NCBI RefSeq assembly: GCF_000317435.1
Contig: NC_019751.1
Location: 6,076,001 to 6,140,000, forward strand
DNA: 64,000 nucleotides
Source: Calothrix sp. PCC 6303
GTDB lineage: Bacteria > Cyanobacteriota > Cyanobacteriia > Cyanobacteriales > Nostocaceae
Direction: 5' to 3'
The position numbers were made by a program, and so were the translations under genes. This document shows positions 56,256-64,000 of this stretch, one piece after another. Each line of letters opens with the position of its first letter. The first letter of the stretch is position 1. Below the pieces are notes generated by a model. That model saw only the letters and a list, made by a program, of their open reading frames with translations, was not told where the DNA came from and did not search any database.

Positions 56256-57536
56256 CTAATCACCTTCCGCTTTCTTTCCTTTAGCTTCTGCCTTTTTCCC
56301 AGGCAGGAAATGAGATTTACCTATACCAATGCGCTGGGCTTTATAAATACCACTATCACCTGAAAAAAGATAACTCACCACACAGGCGATACTAATAAAT
56401 ACGCCCGATTCCACACCAAAAAGCTCAATTCCCATCAAGGTTGAGGCAATCGGTGTATTTGCAGCACCACCAAAGACAGCTACAAATCCCATTCCTGCAA
56501 GTAATGGTGTGGGTAAAGCCAAAATAGGTGACAAAGCATTACCTAGTGTGGCACCAATATAAAATAATGGGGTTACTTCCCCTCCTTTAAAGCCTGATCC
56601 TAAAGTCAAAGCGGTGAAAGCGATTTTTGCTGCAAAATCCCATGGTGGTAATTGAATATTAAAAGCATCAACAATTGTCGGGATACCCAACCCAATGTAT
56701 TTTGTTGTTCCAATTGCCCCAACAGCTAATGCAACAATTACACCACCAACAGCAGGACGCAGGGGAGCGTAGGAAATTTTATTTTTAAAAATATGGTTGA
56801 TGCGGTGAGTTAGTTTGGCAAAAATCATTGCTATGATTCCAAAGATTATTCCTGCAACAATTGCCGAAATTATTCCCGTCACCGTGATTGTGGGGACAAC
56901 AGGTGCATGACGATAGGCAGTATGGTGTAACCCTAATATTAAAGTTACGCGATCGCCTACCACCGCCGCCACTAAACAGGGAAACAGCGCATCATGCTGA
57001 ATTGTACCAATTGCTAAAACTTCCAACCCAAAAACAGTTCCAGCTAGGGGAGTTCCAAAAACTGAAGCAAATCCCCCGCTTAAACCAGACATTAATACAA
57101 TTCGCCTATCTGCATGTTCAAAGCGGAATATCTTAGTCAACTGATCTGCAAGTGAAGCCGCAATTTGTAAAGCTGTACCTTCACGACCTGCGGAACCTCC
57201 AAATAAATGTGTGAGGTTTGTTCCTAATAATACTAGAGGAGCCATTCGTAAAGGGATAATTTTTTTGGGTTGATGAATTTCTTCCAATAAAAGATTATTT
57301 CCTGCTTCTACTTGTCTACCAAACTGATGATAAATCCAACCGCTGAAGAATCCACCTACTGGTAACAAGGCAATTATCCACAGATGAGATTCTCGCCAAT
57401 TAGTTGACCATTCTAAAGATGTCAAAAGAGCAGCAGAACCTATTCCAGAAAAAATACCAACAGCAAAGGAAATAACTAACCATTTAAGAAGTTGAGGTAA
57501 AATAACTAACTGTTCTAACTGACACCATCTTTTCAT
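56256..57536 (-). CDS. CLC-family antiporter, probably CLC-F (fluoride/proton)
   Basis: The 426-residue membrane protein has CLC-type motifs, but with the variants of the fluoride branch: GNN at 79-81 (EAGNNLLLEEIHQP) where chloride CLCs have GSGIP, GREGT at 117-121 instead of GREGP, and GGEVTPLFYIGATLG at about 318-332. CLC-F proteins export fluoride in exchange for protons. It is encoded 23 bp downstream of a CPA2 antiporter gene on the same strand. Genome annotations often call this simply chloride channel. The F-selectivity is inferred from motifs, not proven. Confidence 0.8.
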   Translation of the reverse strand: MKRWCQLEQLVILPQLLKWLVISFAVGIFSGIGSAALLTSLEWSTNWRESHLWIIALLPVGGFFSGWIYHQFGRQVEAGNNLLLEEIHQPKKIIPLRMAPLVLLGTNLTHLFGGSAGREGTALQIAASLADQLTKIFRFEHADRRIVLMSGLSGGFASVFGTPLAGTVFGLEVLAIGTIQHDALFPCLVAAVVGDRVTLILGLHHTAYRHAPVVPTITVTGIISAIVAGIIFGIIAMIFAKLTHRINHIFKNKISYAPLRPAVGGVIVALAVGAIGTTKYIGLGIPTIVDAFNIQLPPWDFAAKIAFTALTLGSGFKGGEVTPLFYIGATLGNALSPILALPTPLLAGMGFVAVFGGAANTPIASTLMGIELFGVESGVFISIACVVSYLFSGDSGIYKAQRIGIGKSHFLPGKKAEAKGKKAEGD

Positions 57537-57559
57537 CTCAATATCCGAAAAATTTAGTT

Positions 57560-59188
57560 TTAATGAATTTGAGAATCTTCAAGTACAACTACAGGAACGA
57601 AACTAGATTCAATCACCGCTTGAGAAACCGAGCCAATCAGCATCTGTTCCCAAGACTGATGACCCCGTTTTCCGATGACTATTTCTGATACTTGATAATC
57701 AATAGCAGTTTGCACAATTTGTTCGGGAACAGAACCAGTGAGCGTCACAAATTTATAGCGAATATCTGCAAGTAATCGCTCAGTTTTCTTTTGTAATTCT
57801 TGAACAGTGTCAGGGGAAGCAACATTAATCACATGTAAAACAATTACCTCAGCATCGCTACGACGAGCGAGGGCGGCGGTTTTTGTTAACACTTGGGTAG
57901 ATATATCAGAGGTATCAACCGCAGCTAATAATACGACACGGGTAGATACTGTCACCTTGGTGGGATCGATTTCACCACGTTGTAATAACTTTGGTGCAGA
58001 GATAGGTATTGCCCAAGCCCCTAAAGGAGCAGTAACTAAAATTGACAGGGCTGCTACTGCTAAAATTGTATCCCCTCCCTCAATACCACGAGCTAAAGGG
58101 ATTGCACCAATAGCAGCTTGGACTGTGGCTTTGGCTGAGTTTCCCGGCAACAAAAACAACCGTTCCCGCCAATTCCAATTACTTCCTAATGTCGAAATAT
58201 ACCAACCCAACATTCGACCAATTAATGTACCTACTGCCAAAATTAAAATTCCTGGCAAGAGAATATTACCTAATACATTTAATCGAATACTTGCCCCTAA
58301 CAAGACAAATAAAAAGATTTCCGCAATCACCCATAAAGTATTAAATCCAACTCGTAATTTTCGCGCTAAAGGGGTATCTAATTCAATTAGAAAAAACCCC
58401 ATTGCCATGACTGCTAAATATCCAGAATAGTAAGCCCAATATTGAGGTAAAATAACCAAAAATAAAGCTGTACAGGCTACAATCAGAATGTCTTGGACGG
58501 TATTTTGCGTCCACTTTTTCTGTCCAAGTAACCACACTAGTAGACGAGATGCCAAGTAGCCAATTACTAGCCCGAAAATAATATCTCGGAGAACTTGGAA
58601 TGGCAGCAGTTGCCATGGTGTTAATGTTAATCCTCCAACTTGAGTAATTTTCTCTGTATTACCTGGTGCGAGAAAGTCTACTAACAAACCGAAGACTAAA
58701 AGTAGTAGTACATCAGAAAGGGCGCTTCCAGTTAAAATGGCATCGGGAATACCTTTAGTAACTCCCCATCCCAGGCTTTTGAGTCGTAACATTGCTGGTA
58801 CAATCACTGCTGGTGATTCCGCCCCAATAATACAGCCTAGTAGTAAACCTGTGGGAAAATTAAAGTGAAATAGCGGTATTGCCACAAGCGCGATCGCTAT
58901 TACTTCCAAACTAGCTGGCACAAATCCTAACCTCAGTGCCACTGTACCCTGTTGGAGAAGTTTTTCTCGATCTAATCCTAATCCAGCTTTCATCAAAATA
59001 ACCATCACGGCTACTGTTCGGAAAAGATCAGCAGAAGTGAGAACATCTGAATGGATAACATTTGCTACTTCAGGACCTAGTAAAATGCCCCCTAATATCA
59101 TTCCAATTAGAGGTGGAGCGCTCAATCGTTCCGCAATTTGACCAATAAAAAAGCCTGCTAGCAAAATCCAAATTATACTTTCTAACAT
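57560..59188 (-). CDS. CPA2-type cation/proton antiporter with C-terminal Usp domain
   Basis: Residues about 1-395 are a Kef/NhaS-type membrane antiporter with a dozen or so hydrophobic segments (SAPPLIGMILGGILLGPEVA, GLLLGCIIGAESPAVIVPAML). From about 405 to 542 there is a universal stress protein domain. It has the ATP-binding pattern G-x2-G-x9-G-S intact (GKRGHQSWEQMLIGS) near residue 506-520. It should exchange Na+ or K+ for H+, with the Usp part sensing nucleotide or stress. It is the promoter-proximal gene of a pair with the CLC antiporter. Confidence 0.9.
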   Translation of the reverse strand: MLESIIWILLAGFFIGQIAERLSAPPLIGMILGGILLGPEVANVIHSDVLTSADLFRTVAVMVILMKAGLGLDREKLLQQGTVALRLGFVPASLEVIAIALVAIPLFHFNFPTGLLLGCIIGAESPAVIVPAMLRLKSLGWGVTKGIPDAILTGSALSDVLLLLVFGLLVDFLAPGNTEKITQVGGLTLTPWQLLPFQVLRDIIFGLVIGYLASRLLVWLLGQKKWTQNTVQDILIVACTALFLVILPQYWAYYSGYLAVMAMGFFLIELDTPLARKLRVGFNTLWVIAEIFLFVLLGASIRLNVLGNILLPGILILAVGTLIGRMLGWYISTLGSNWNWRERLFLLPGNSAKATVQAAIGAIPLARGIEGGDTILAVAALSILVTAPLGAWAIPISAPKLLQRGEIDPTKVTVSTRVVLLAAVDTSDISTQVLTKTAALARRSDAEVIVLHVINVASPDTVQELQKKTERLLADIRYKFVTLTGSVPEQIVQTAIDYQVSEIVIGKRGHQSWEQMLIGSVSQAVIESSFVPVVVLEDSQIH

Positions 59189-59599
59189 ACGCGACTCTCA
59201 AAATTGTTGTTGTGGAGAGACTTGTTAACAAAAGAGTCATGCAATGTAAATAGCACAAAATGTCCAGGCTATGCAGACGCACCCCAAATGTTTGTATTGT
59301 GTAACAAAATGTGAAACCTTTCCGGGAGCATTTCCCTCTGCTAAAACCCAATTAGGTGGGTGGGAAAAATTATCGTTGTGGGGAGTGAGTAGCGAATAGT
59401 GGTCAGGATTTGAATTTAATTTACACTTTGTTACATAGTGGAAACAGTTGGGGGGCTTCGCCTCCCAAATAGTTTTCAAGAAGTTGTGTTTATTTATGCC
59501 GACTTAATTAAGAAAAATCTACTGATTTCAAAGTGGATGTGGTTTATACTCAATATTTTATTTTATTTGAACGAATATTTTATTTTTTGGGAATTGATT
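59189..59599. other. Leader of the antiporter operon, no gene
   Basis: About 410 bases without a credible gene on either strand. A fluoride-riboswitch-like pattern was looked for on the minus strand and not recognised. Confidence 0.4.
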
Positions 59600-59794
59600 C
59601 TAAAAACTTGCAATTAGCTGAATTCTACCAGCATCCATTTCTGACATTAGTAATTCCAACGCTTCGTAGTCAATGTCAGAAATATAACCTGTTTGCGTCA
59701 GTTCATAGTTAATTTCATTCTCTATTTCTGGAGTTAATTTCTTAATATCCAAAGCTCTTTCTACCAAATGACGTATTGCGTATTTAGCTTTCAT
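59600..59794 (-). CDS. Small conserved hypothetical protein, 64 aa
   Basis: The 64-residue helical protein (MKAKYAIRHLVERALDIKKL, then EIENEINYELTQTGYISDIDYEALELLMSEMDAGRIQLI) has the look of the short cyanobacterial proteins with the phrase EIN-EL---G-ISD-D--AL--L. No membrane segment. It has its own AT-rich upstream region. The role is unknown. Confidence 0.65.
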   Translation of the reverse strand: MKAKYAIRHLVERALDIKKLTPEIENEINYELTQTGYISDIDYEALELLMSEMDAGRIQLIASF

Positions 59795-60293
59795 AAAATA
59801 ATATACCCATTATATTTAATACCAATTATCACAGGTATTGCTATGTATAAAGCGTGATCGATAGACTAGCAGATATGTGATTTAAAACACTATCAGCTAG
59901 GACTTAAGTCCGCTAGAAACCTGAGGCAGTGGTGGTAGAGGCATTGACGACAAACAGCACAATAATTTACGAACTGTTTGCTATTCCTGATTTGTATAAG
60001 AATTGAGAGAACTATTAAGAAATCAGAGGAGATTCCTCGTCGTTTCACTGTGAGGTCTCTCTTACCTGTGTTGATTACAGACTACCTTTAAAGGTGAGAT
60101 TGATGCAACCGTAAAAAGTATCCTTAAACACTATTCTCCATAGGGTTATGACAATCTTTAAACATATATGGATAACATATAAAGATTCAGCAAAGAAATG
60201 TCAGACGAATGGTCGATGCTTAAGTAAAAAGTTTATGGTCAAATGAATCTGTATGCAGTTTTTTTAGAAAATTCACATAGGAAGTAAATAATT
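59795..60293. other. Intergenic region upstream of the STAS gene
   Basis: Divergent promoters for the small protein (minus) and the STAS gene (plus) lie here. A possible leader precedes 60294; GGAAG lies 8-12 bases before the ATG. No gene or repeat was identified. Confidence 0.4.
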
Positions 60294-60617
60294 ATGCCTG
60301 CGACACTTAGCTACCCCAAGACCACTACAATTTTCCCCCAAGGGAGTTTAAATGCAGCTAATGCCGCCGAATTTCAACAGGATTTAACAACAGCGCTTCA
60401 AGATTCACACACTCAAGCTTTAATAGTTAACTTAGGACAAATAGAGTCATTGGATAGTGCTGGTTTGATGGCATTAGTATCATCACTGAAGCTGGCACAC
60501 AAGTTAGGATGCGTTATGAGTCTTTGCTCAGTGCCTCCCGCAATCAAAATTATCTTTGAGTTGACACAACTGGATCAAGTATTTGAGATCTTAGATTCTC
60601 ACGTAGTTAAATTTTAG
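60294..60617 (+). CDS. STAS domain protein (anti-anti-sigma-factor type)
   Basis: The 107-residue protein is a single STAS domain. The motif SLDSAGLMALVSSL carries the conserved Ser55 that is phosphorylated in SpoIIAA/RsbV partner-switching. Upstream strand FPQGSLNAANAAEFQQDL and IVNLGQIESLD match. It would bind an anti-sigma or serine-kinase partner that is not encoded in this window. The radical SAM gene 158 bp downstream is on the same strand but probably separately transcribed. Confidence 0.9.
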   Translation: MPATLSYPKTTTIFPQGSLNAANAAEFQQDLTTALQDSHTQALIVNLGQIESLDSAGLMALVSSLKLAHKLGCVMSLCSVPPAIKIIFELTQLDQVFEILDSHVVKF

Positions 60618-60775
60618 ACATTAGATACAAGCGTATCCTATGTATGTCTGGTGGGGCAGATGAGTAGCTTTATATTTTTGATTTAGAGTTTAGAGGCAAA
60701 ATTGAATTTAGATGCTGGATTAATGGTAGTGTTATAAATGAGTAGCTGTAATTAAAGTAGCTCAAAGATAGCATA

Positions 60776-63367
60776 GTGGCAGTTGCAGTAGAAGAATTAA
60801 TCACATCCGATATCCTCAAGCCGGCTCGGTATCTGGGTAACGAGCTAGGAGCAGTACATAAGCCTTGGCAAGAGGCTGTAATACGCTGGGTATTGACCTA
60901 TCCAGAAATTTATGAGGTTGGGGCATCGAACTTAGGGCATATTATTCTCTATAATGTTCTGAATGCCCAACCCCGGCAGTTATGCGATCGCGCTTATCTA
61001 CCAGCAAGTGATTTAGCTGGAAAATTACGCGCCACCCAAACACCTCTGTTTGCTGTGGAGTCCAAGCGATCGCTCTTAGAATTCGATATCCTAGGATTTA
61101 GTTTGAGCTACGAACTCGGTGCCACTAACATCTTAGAAATGTTAGACTTGGCAAACATCCCGCTCACATGGCAGGAGCGAGTTGGCAGCAATTACCCATT
61201 AATTTTTGCAGGCGGACAAACAGCAACATCAAATCCAGAACCATATTCTGACTTTTTTGACTTTATTGCTTTAGGGGATGGAGAAGAACTACTACCAGAA
61301 ATTGGTTTAGTCTTAGAAGAAGCAAAAAACACTGGTTTAAACCGAAAACAAACATTACTGGACTTAGCACAAGTTCCAGGGGTGTATGTACCTCAGTTTT
61401 ATGACATGGTAGTGGATGGCTCAGTTCATCCCAATCACCCAGATGTTCCAAAGCGAGTTTTACGAAGAGTAGCAAGCCCAATTCCAGCTTACTCAATTGG
61501 ACTTGTACCCTATGTAGAGACAGTTCACGACCGCTTAACGATTGAAATTCGACGCGGTTGTACCCGTGGGTGCCGCTTTTGTCAGCCAGGAATGTTGACT
61601 CGTCCAGCCCGCGATGTCGAACCAGATCAAGTTGTCAAAACAATTGAAGCAGGAATGCGGGCAACAGGTTATAATGAATTCTCATTACTTTCTCTTTCCT
61701 GCTCAGATTATTTATCCTTACCCGCAGTGGGTATGGAAATTAAAAATCGGCTAAAAAACGAGAATATTACCCTGTCGCTTCCCAGCCAGCGAGTCGATAG
61801 ATTCGACGAAAACATCGCCAATATCCTTGGTGGTACCAGACAAAGTGGACTGACTTTTGCACCTGAAGCCGGAACCCAGCGAATGCGCGACATCGTGAAT
61901 AAGGGTTTAACCAACACAGAACTATTACGCGGTGTAAAGACAGCTTGGGAACAGGGCTGGGACAAAATCAAGCTTTATTTTATGATTGGTTTACCAGGCG
62001 AAACCGATGCTGATGTTGTGGGTATCGTGGAAACCGTCCGCTGGTTAAAAAACCAATGCCACGCCAAAGGTCGTAAGCCGCTGAATTTTAACTTAACAAT
62101 TTCTAACTTTACCCCCAAACCCCATACCCCCTTTCAGTGGCACTCAGTCGCCACATCTGAATTTAAGCGCAAGCAACAACTTCTGCGGCAGGAATTTCGG
62201 GGAATGCGAGGAGTCAAAGTCAATTATACTGATATTCGACTTTCAGCAATGGAAGACTTTATTGGTAGAGGCGATCGCACTTTAGGTAAAGTTCTATTAA
62301 GAGCTTGGCAATTGGGTGCAGGGATGGACTCTTGGTACGATGGCTTAGATCAAGCCTTCGCCGCTTGGGAAAACGCGATCGCTGAAGCTGGACTAGACTG
62401 GAAATACCGTCAAGTGGAAAACGGTGAGTGGAATGTGATGGAAGGTAGTAGCGGTGATAGCCGCTTAGATGTACCTTTACCTTGGGATCACATAGATTCT
62501 GGTATAGATAAACACTGGCTGAAGAAAGACCTAGAACTTGCTCTCCAAGCCGCAACTGTACCTGATTGCTCCTTTGATGCCTGCTCACACTGCGGTGTCT
62601 GCGGTACCGACTTTGGTAGTAATGTGGTGATGACAGCACCAATAATTCCAGAATTCGCTGGTGACTTTGTACCTAATACAACAAAGGTGCAACGGCTACG
62701 AGTAAAATTTGGTAAACTTGGTGACATGGCACTAGTGGGTCATCTTGATTTAATGCGATTGTTTGATCGAATTGCGAGGCGTTCTGGATTGCCAGTGGCT
62801 TTTACAGGAGGATTTCATCCCAGCCCGCGTATCTCCGCCGCCAACGCCTTACCCCTAGGTGCCACCAGTAGTGGTGAAATTCTAGACTTTGAACTAACCG
62901 AGGTAATCGAACCTAGGGAATTTCAAAGAAAACTAATGGAAACTTTACCTAGTGATATTCCTATATATGAAGTGGTGGAAGTGGACATCAAAGCACCCGC
63001 CGCGACTCAAATCCTCTCCGCTGCCGAGTATTTAATCACAATAGCAACTAGTACGGATGTCAACTCCAAGGAATGGCAAACTTGGATAGATGCCATCAAA
63101 TCAACCTCAGAAATTTGGTTGGAACACACCACAAAGTCCGGAAAACAACAGTTGGTGAACTTATGCGATCGCTTAGTTGATCTGGAACTGATGTCCACAA
63201 ATACCAATGCAGAGGCATCAACAGCCATTTGCCGATATATTGGTAGCTGTCGTAACGATGGTACCCAGTTGCGCCCCGAACAAATTCTGTTTATGCTAGA
63301 ACAAGTCGCAGCCAGAGAATTTCATCTGCTGCACGTTCACCGCAACCAGATGGTTTTGGGAACTTAA
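60776..63367 (+). CDS. TIGR03960-type radical SAM protein with DUF2344 domain
   Basis: The 863-residue protein has an N-terminal B12-binding-like domain (about 20-240), a radical SAM domain with Cys262, Cys266 and Cys269 in RRGCTRGCRFCQPG, then a cysteine cluster SFDACSHCGVCG at about 605-616. The last 220 residues are a DUF2344 domain (LRVKFGKLGDMALVGHLDLMRLF, GGFHPSPRISAANALPLG). The TIGR03960/TIGR03936 pairing in one chain is usual in cyanobacteria. Its reaction is not known to me. The start is GTG at 60776. In Nostocales I recall it directly before the ribonuclease E gene. Confidence 0.92.
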   Translation: MAVAVEELITSDILKPARYLGNELGAVHKPWQEAVIRWVLTYPEIYEVGASNLGHIILYNVLNAQPRQLCDRAYLPASDLAGKLRATQTPLFAVESKRSLLEFDILGFSLSYELGATNILEMLDLANIPLTWQERVGSNYPLIFAGGQTATSNPEPYSDFFDFIALGDGEELLPEIGLVLEEAKNTGLNRKQTLLDLAQVPGVYVPQFYDMVVDGSVHPNHPDVPKRVLRRVASPIPAYSIGLVPYVETVHDRLTIEIRRGCTRGCRFCQPGMLTRPARDVEPDQVVKTIEAGMRATGYNEFSLLSLSCSDYLSLPAVGMEIKNRLKNENITLSLPSQRVDRFDENIANILGGTRQSGLTFAPEAGTQRMRDIVNKGLTNTELLRGVKTAWEQGWDKIKLYFMIGLPGETDADVVGIVETVRWLKNQCHAKGRKPLNFNLTISNFTPKPHTPFQWHSVATSEFKRKQQLLRQEFRGMRGVKVNYTDIRLSAMEDFIGRGDRTLGKVLLRAWQLGAGMDSWYDGLDQAFAAWENAIAEAGLDWKYRQVENGEWNVMEGSSGDSRLDVPLPWDHIDSGIDKHWLKKDLELALQAATVPDCSFDACSHCGVCGTDFGSNVVMTAPIIPEFAGDFVPNTTKVQRLRVKFGKLGDMALVGHLDLMRLFDRIARRSGLPVAFTGGFHPSPRISAANALPLGATSSGEILDFELTEVIEPREFQRKLMETLPSDIPIYEVVEVDIKAPAATQILSAAEYLITIATSTDVNSKEWQTWIDAIKSTSEIWLEHTTKSGKQQLVNLCDRLVDLELMSTNTNAEASTAICRYIGSCRNDGTQLRPEQILFMLEQVAAREFHLLHVHRNQMVLGT

Positions 63368-64000
63368 ATAATTGAAGATAACATCTTGTACTCGTTATCT
63401 CACAGTTGTGATGTCAGGAATTGATTTTTGGTAAGGTTGCGTTAGAATTAAGTGAAGAGAAATTTTCTGGCGCTGCATTGAGTGAGTCGATTCACTACCC
63501 TGATATATCAGGGCGCGAAAAAAGGAGATTAGAGTGCAAGTTTTCAAGTCTTATCCCAGAGTCGCGCAGGCTAGAAAGTAACCCCTTGACAGCTAATGGT
63601 GAATCATCCATTCAAAATAAGCTCCGTTGGCTTCTCTATCTGTATTTTTTCCCAATTCTTAATGCTCACCTTTAACGACAGTATTATGTTGTAAGGCGCT
63701 ATGGAGTAGGCTACCAACAGGTATGCCAAAAACACACTCAATCTGCTTGATCATCATGTGTGCTGGTTTTCGTCCCTAGGTTAAATTCCTATAGCAAAAC
63801 CGAGGAATAATGATTTCCAAAAGCAGCTTGAATCAAAGGGAAATGGATCAAAAAAGTGCAAAACTTTAAGTGATGTATAGTGTGCATAAACTGCGGGAAG
63901 CAAGCTATGGGAGACGTATAGCTTCAAACTCCATTCTCGATTTTCATACTGGGACAAACGTCCTAACTTACTAAAAAAACTTGCGACTCATTCAATCCTC
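63368..64000. other. Gene-free end of window, possible rne leader
   Basis: No credible gene. A 16-base palindrome CCCTGATATATCAGGG is at 63498-63513, with a smaller AGTGA/TCACT stem just before it. The region follows the radical SAM gene on the same strand. In cyanobacteria the next gene is often rne (ribonuclease E), which has a long 5' untranslated leader. That is an inference since rne is outside the window. Confidence 0.4.

Noticed and set aside
59189-59600. Fluoride riboswitch upstream of the antiporter/CLC operon
   Set aside because: I looked for the crcB-motif pattern on the minus strand and could not recognise it; only a covariance search would settle it.
63421-63675. 84-codon frame after the radical SAM gene
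   Set aside because: No start with a good ribosome site and no family-like sequence; it overlaps a palindrome.
1-64000. tRNA, rRNA or CRISPR array
   Set aside because: No TFC-arm-like blocks in proper context, no rRNA-like stretch and no direct repeats with regular unique spacers were seen by eye.

Overview
The window is chromosomal DNA from a filamentous, probably heterocyst-forming cyanobacterium of the Nostocales (Calothrix/Nostoc/Tolypothrix type; genus not resolved). The evidence is photosystem II subunit Psb30, zeta-carotene desaturase CrtQ, a cyanophycinase-like S51 peptidase, DUF1822/CHASE2/DUF928 proteins, AT-rich DNA with more than twenty HIP1 octamers (GCGATCGC), and many families of short interspersed palindromes. 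Most genes are chromosomal housekeeping or sensory genes. The clearest mobile material is one IS110-family insertion sequence and several MITE-like elements.

Layout. 1-2.6 kb: recJ (5' end outside the window), psb30 and a YkgJ-type cysteine-cluster gene. 2.6-3.8 kb: gene-free, with a MITE flanked by a 9-bp direct repeat. 3.8-8.5 kb: an unknown helical protein, a tiny ribbon-helix-helix protein, crtQ, a SRPBCC protein and a PPOX flavoprotein. 8.9-14.6 kb (minus): a WGR/beta-propeller protein, then a receiver-only regulator and a 1277-residue hybrid kinase/OmpR regulator that overlap each other. 14.9-21 kb: a zinc-ribbon protein, PepP, an FG-GAP protein and a U32 peptidase homologue. 21.4-25.7 kb: a heme-binding DUF3365/HAMP membrane protein, a subtilase and IS110.

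26.3-32.5 kb is a four-gene plus-strand block: a sigma-like factor, DUF1822, a caspase-like CHAT protease fused to a membrane CHASE2 sensor, and DUF928. A G-rich minisatellite sits inside it. 32.7-36.1 kb holds the cyanophycinase-like S51 peptidase and an amino-acid ABC transporter (a fused binding-protein/permease plus its ATPase), plausibly one nitrogen storage and uptake neighbourhood. 36.2-39.9 kb has small unknown proteins, a PPP-type phosphatase, DUF2809, a 180-bp MITE and a receiver protein.

40.7-45.6 kb is a complete chaperone-usher pilus operon: two paralogous subunits, a PapD-like chaperone and an outer-membrane usher. 46.2-54 kb carries ppk1, a Nudix hydrolase, ridA, unknown envelope proteins, and pyrF directly after tyrS. 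54.1-59.2 kb carries a class A PBP, a CLC antiporter with motifs of the fluoride-exporting CLC-F branch, and a CPA2 antiporter with a Usp domain. 59.6-63.4 kb has a small unknown protein, a STAS protein and the large TIGR03960-type radical SAM protein. The last 0.6 kb is gene-free and may be the leader of the next gene.

No tRNA, rRNA or CRISPR array was recognised by eye. All calls come from reading the sequence; no database search was run.
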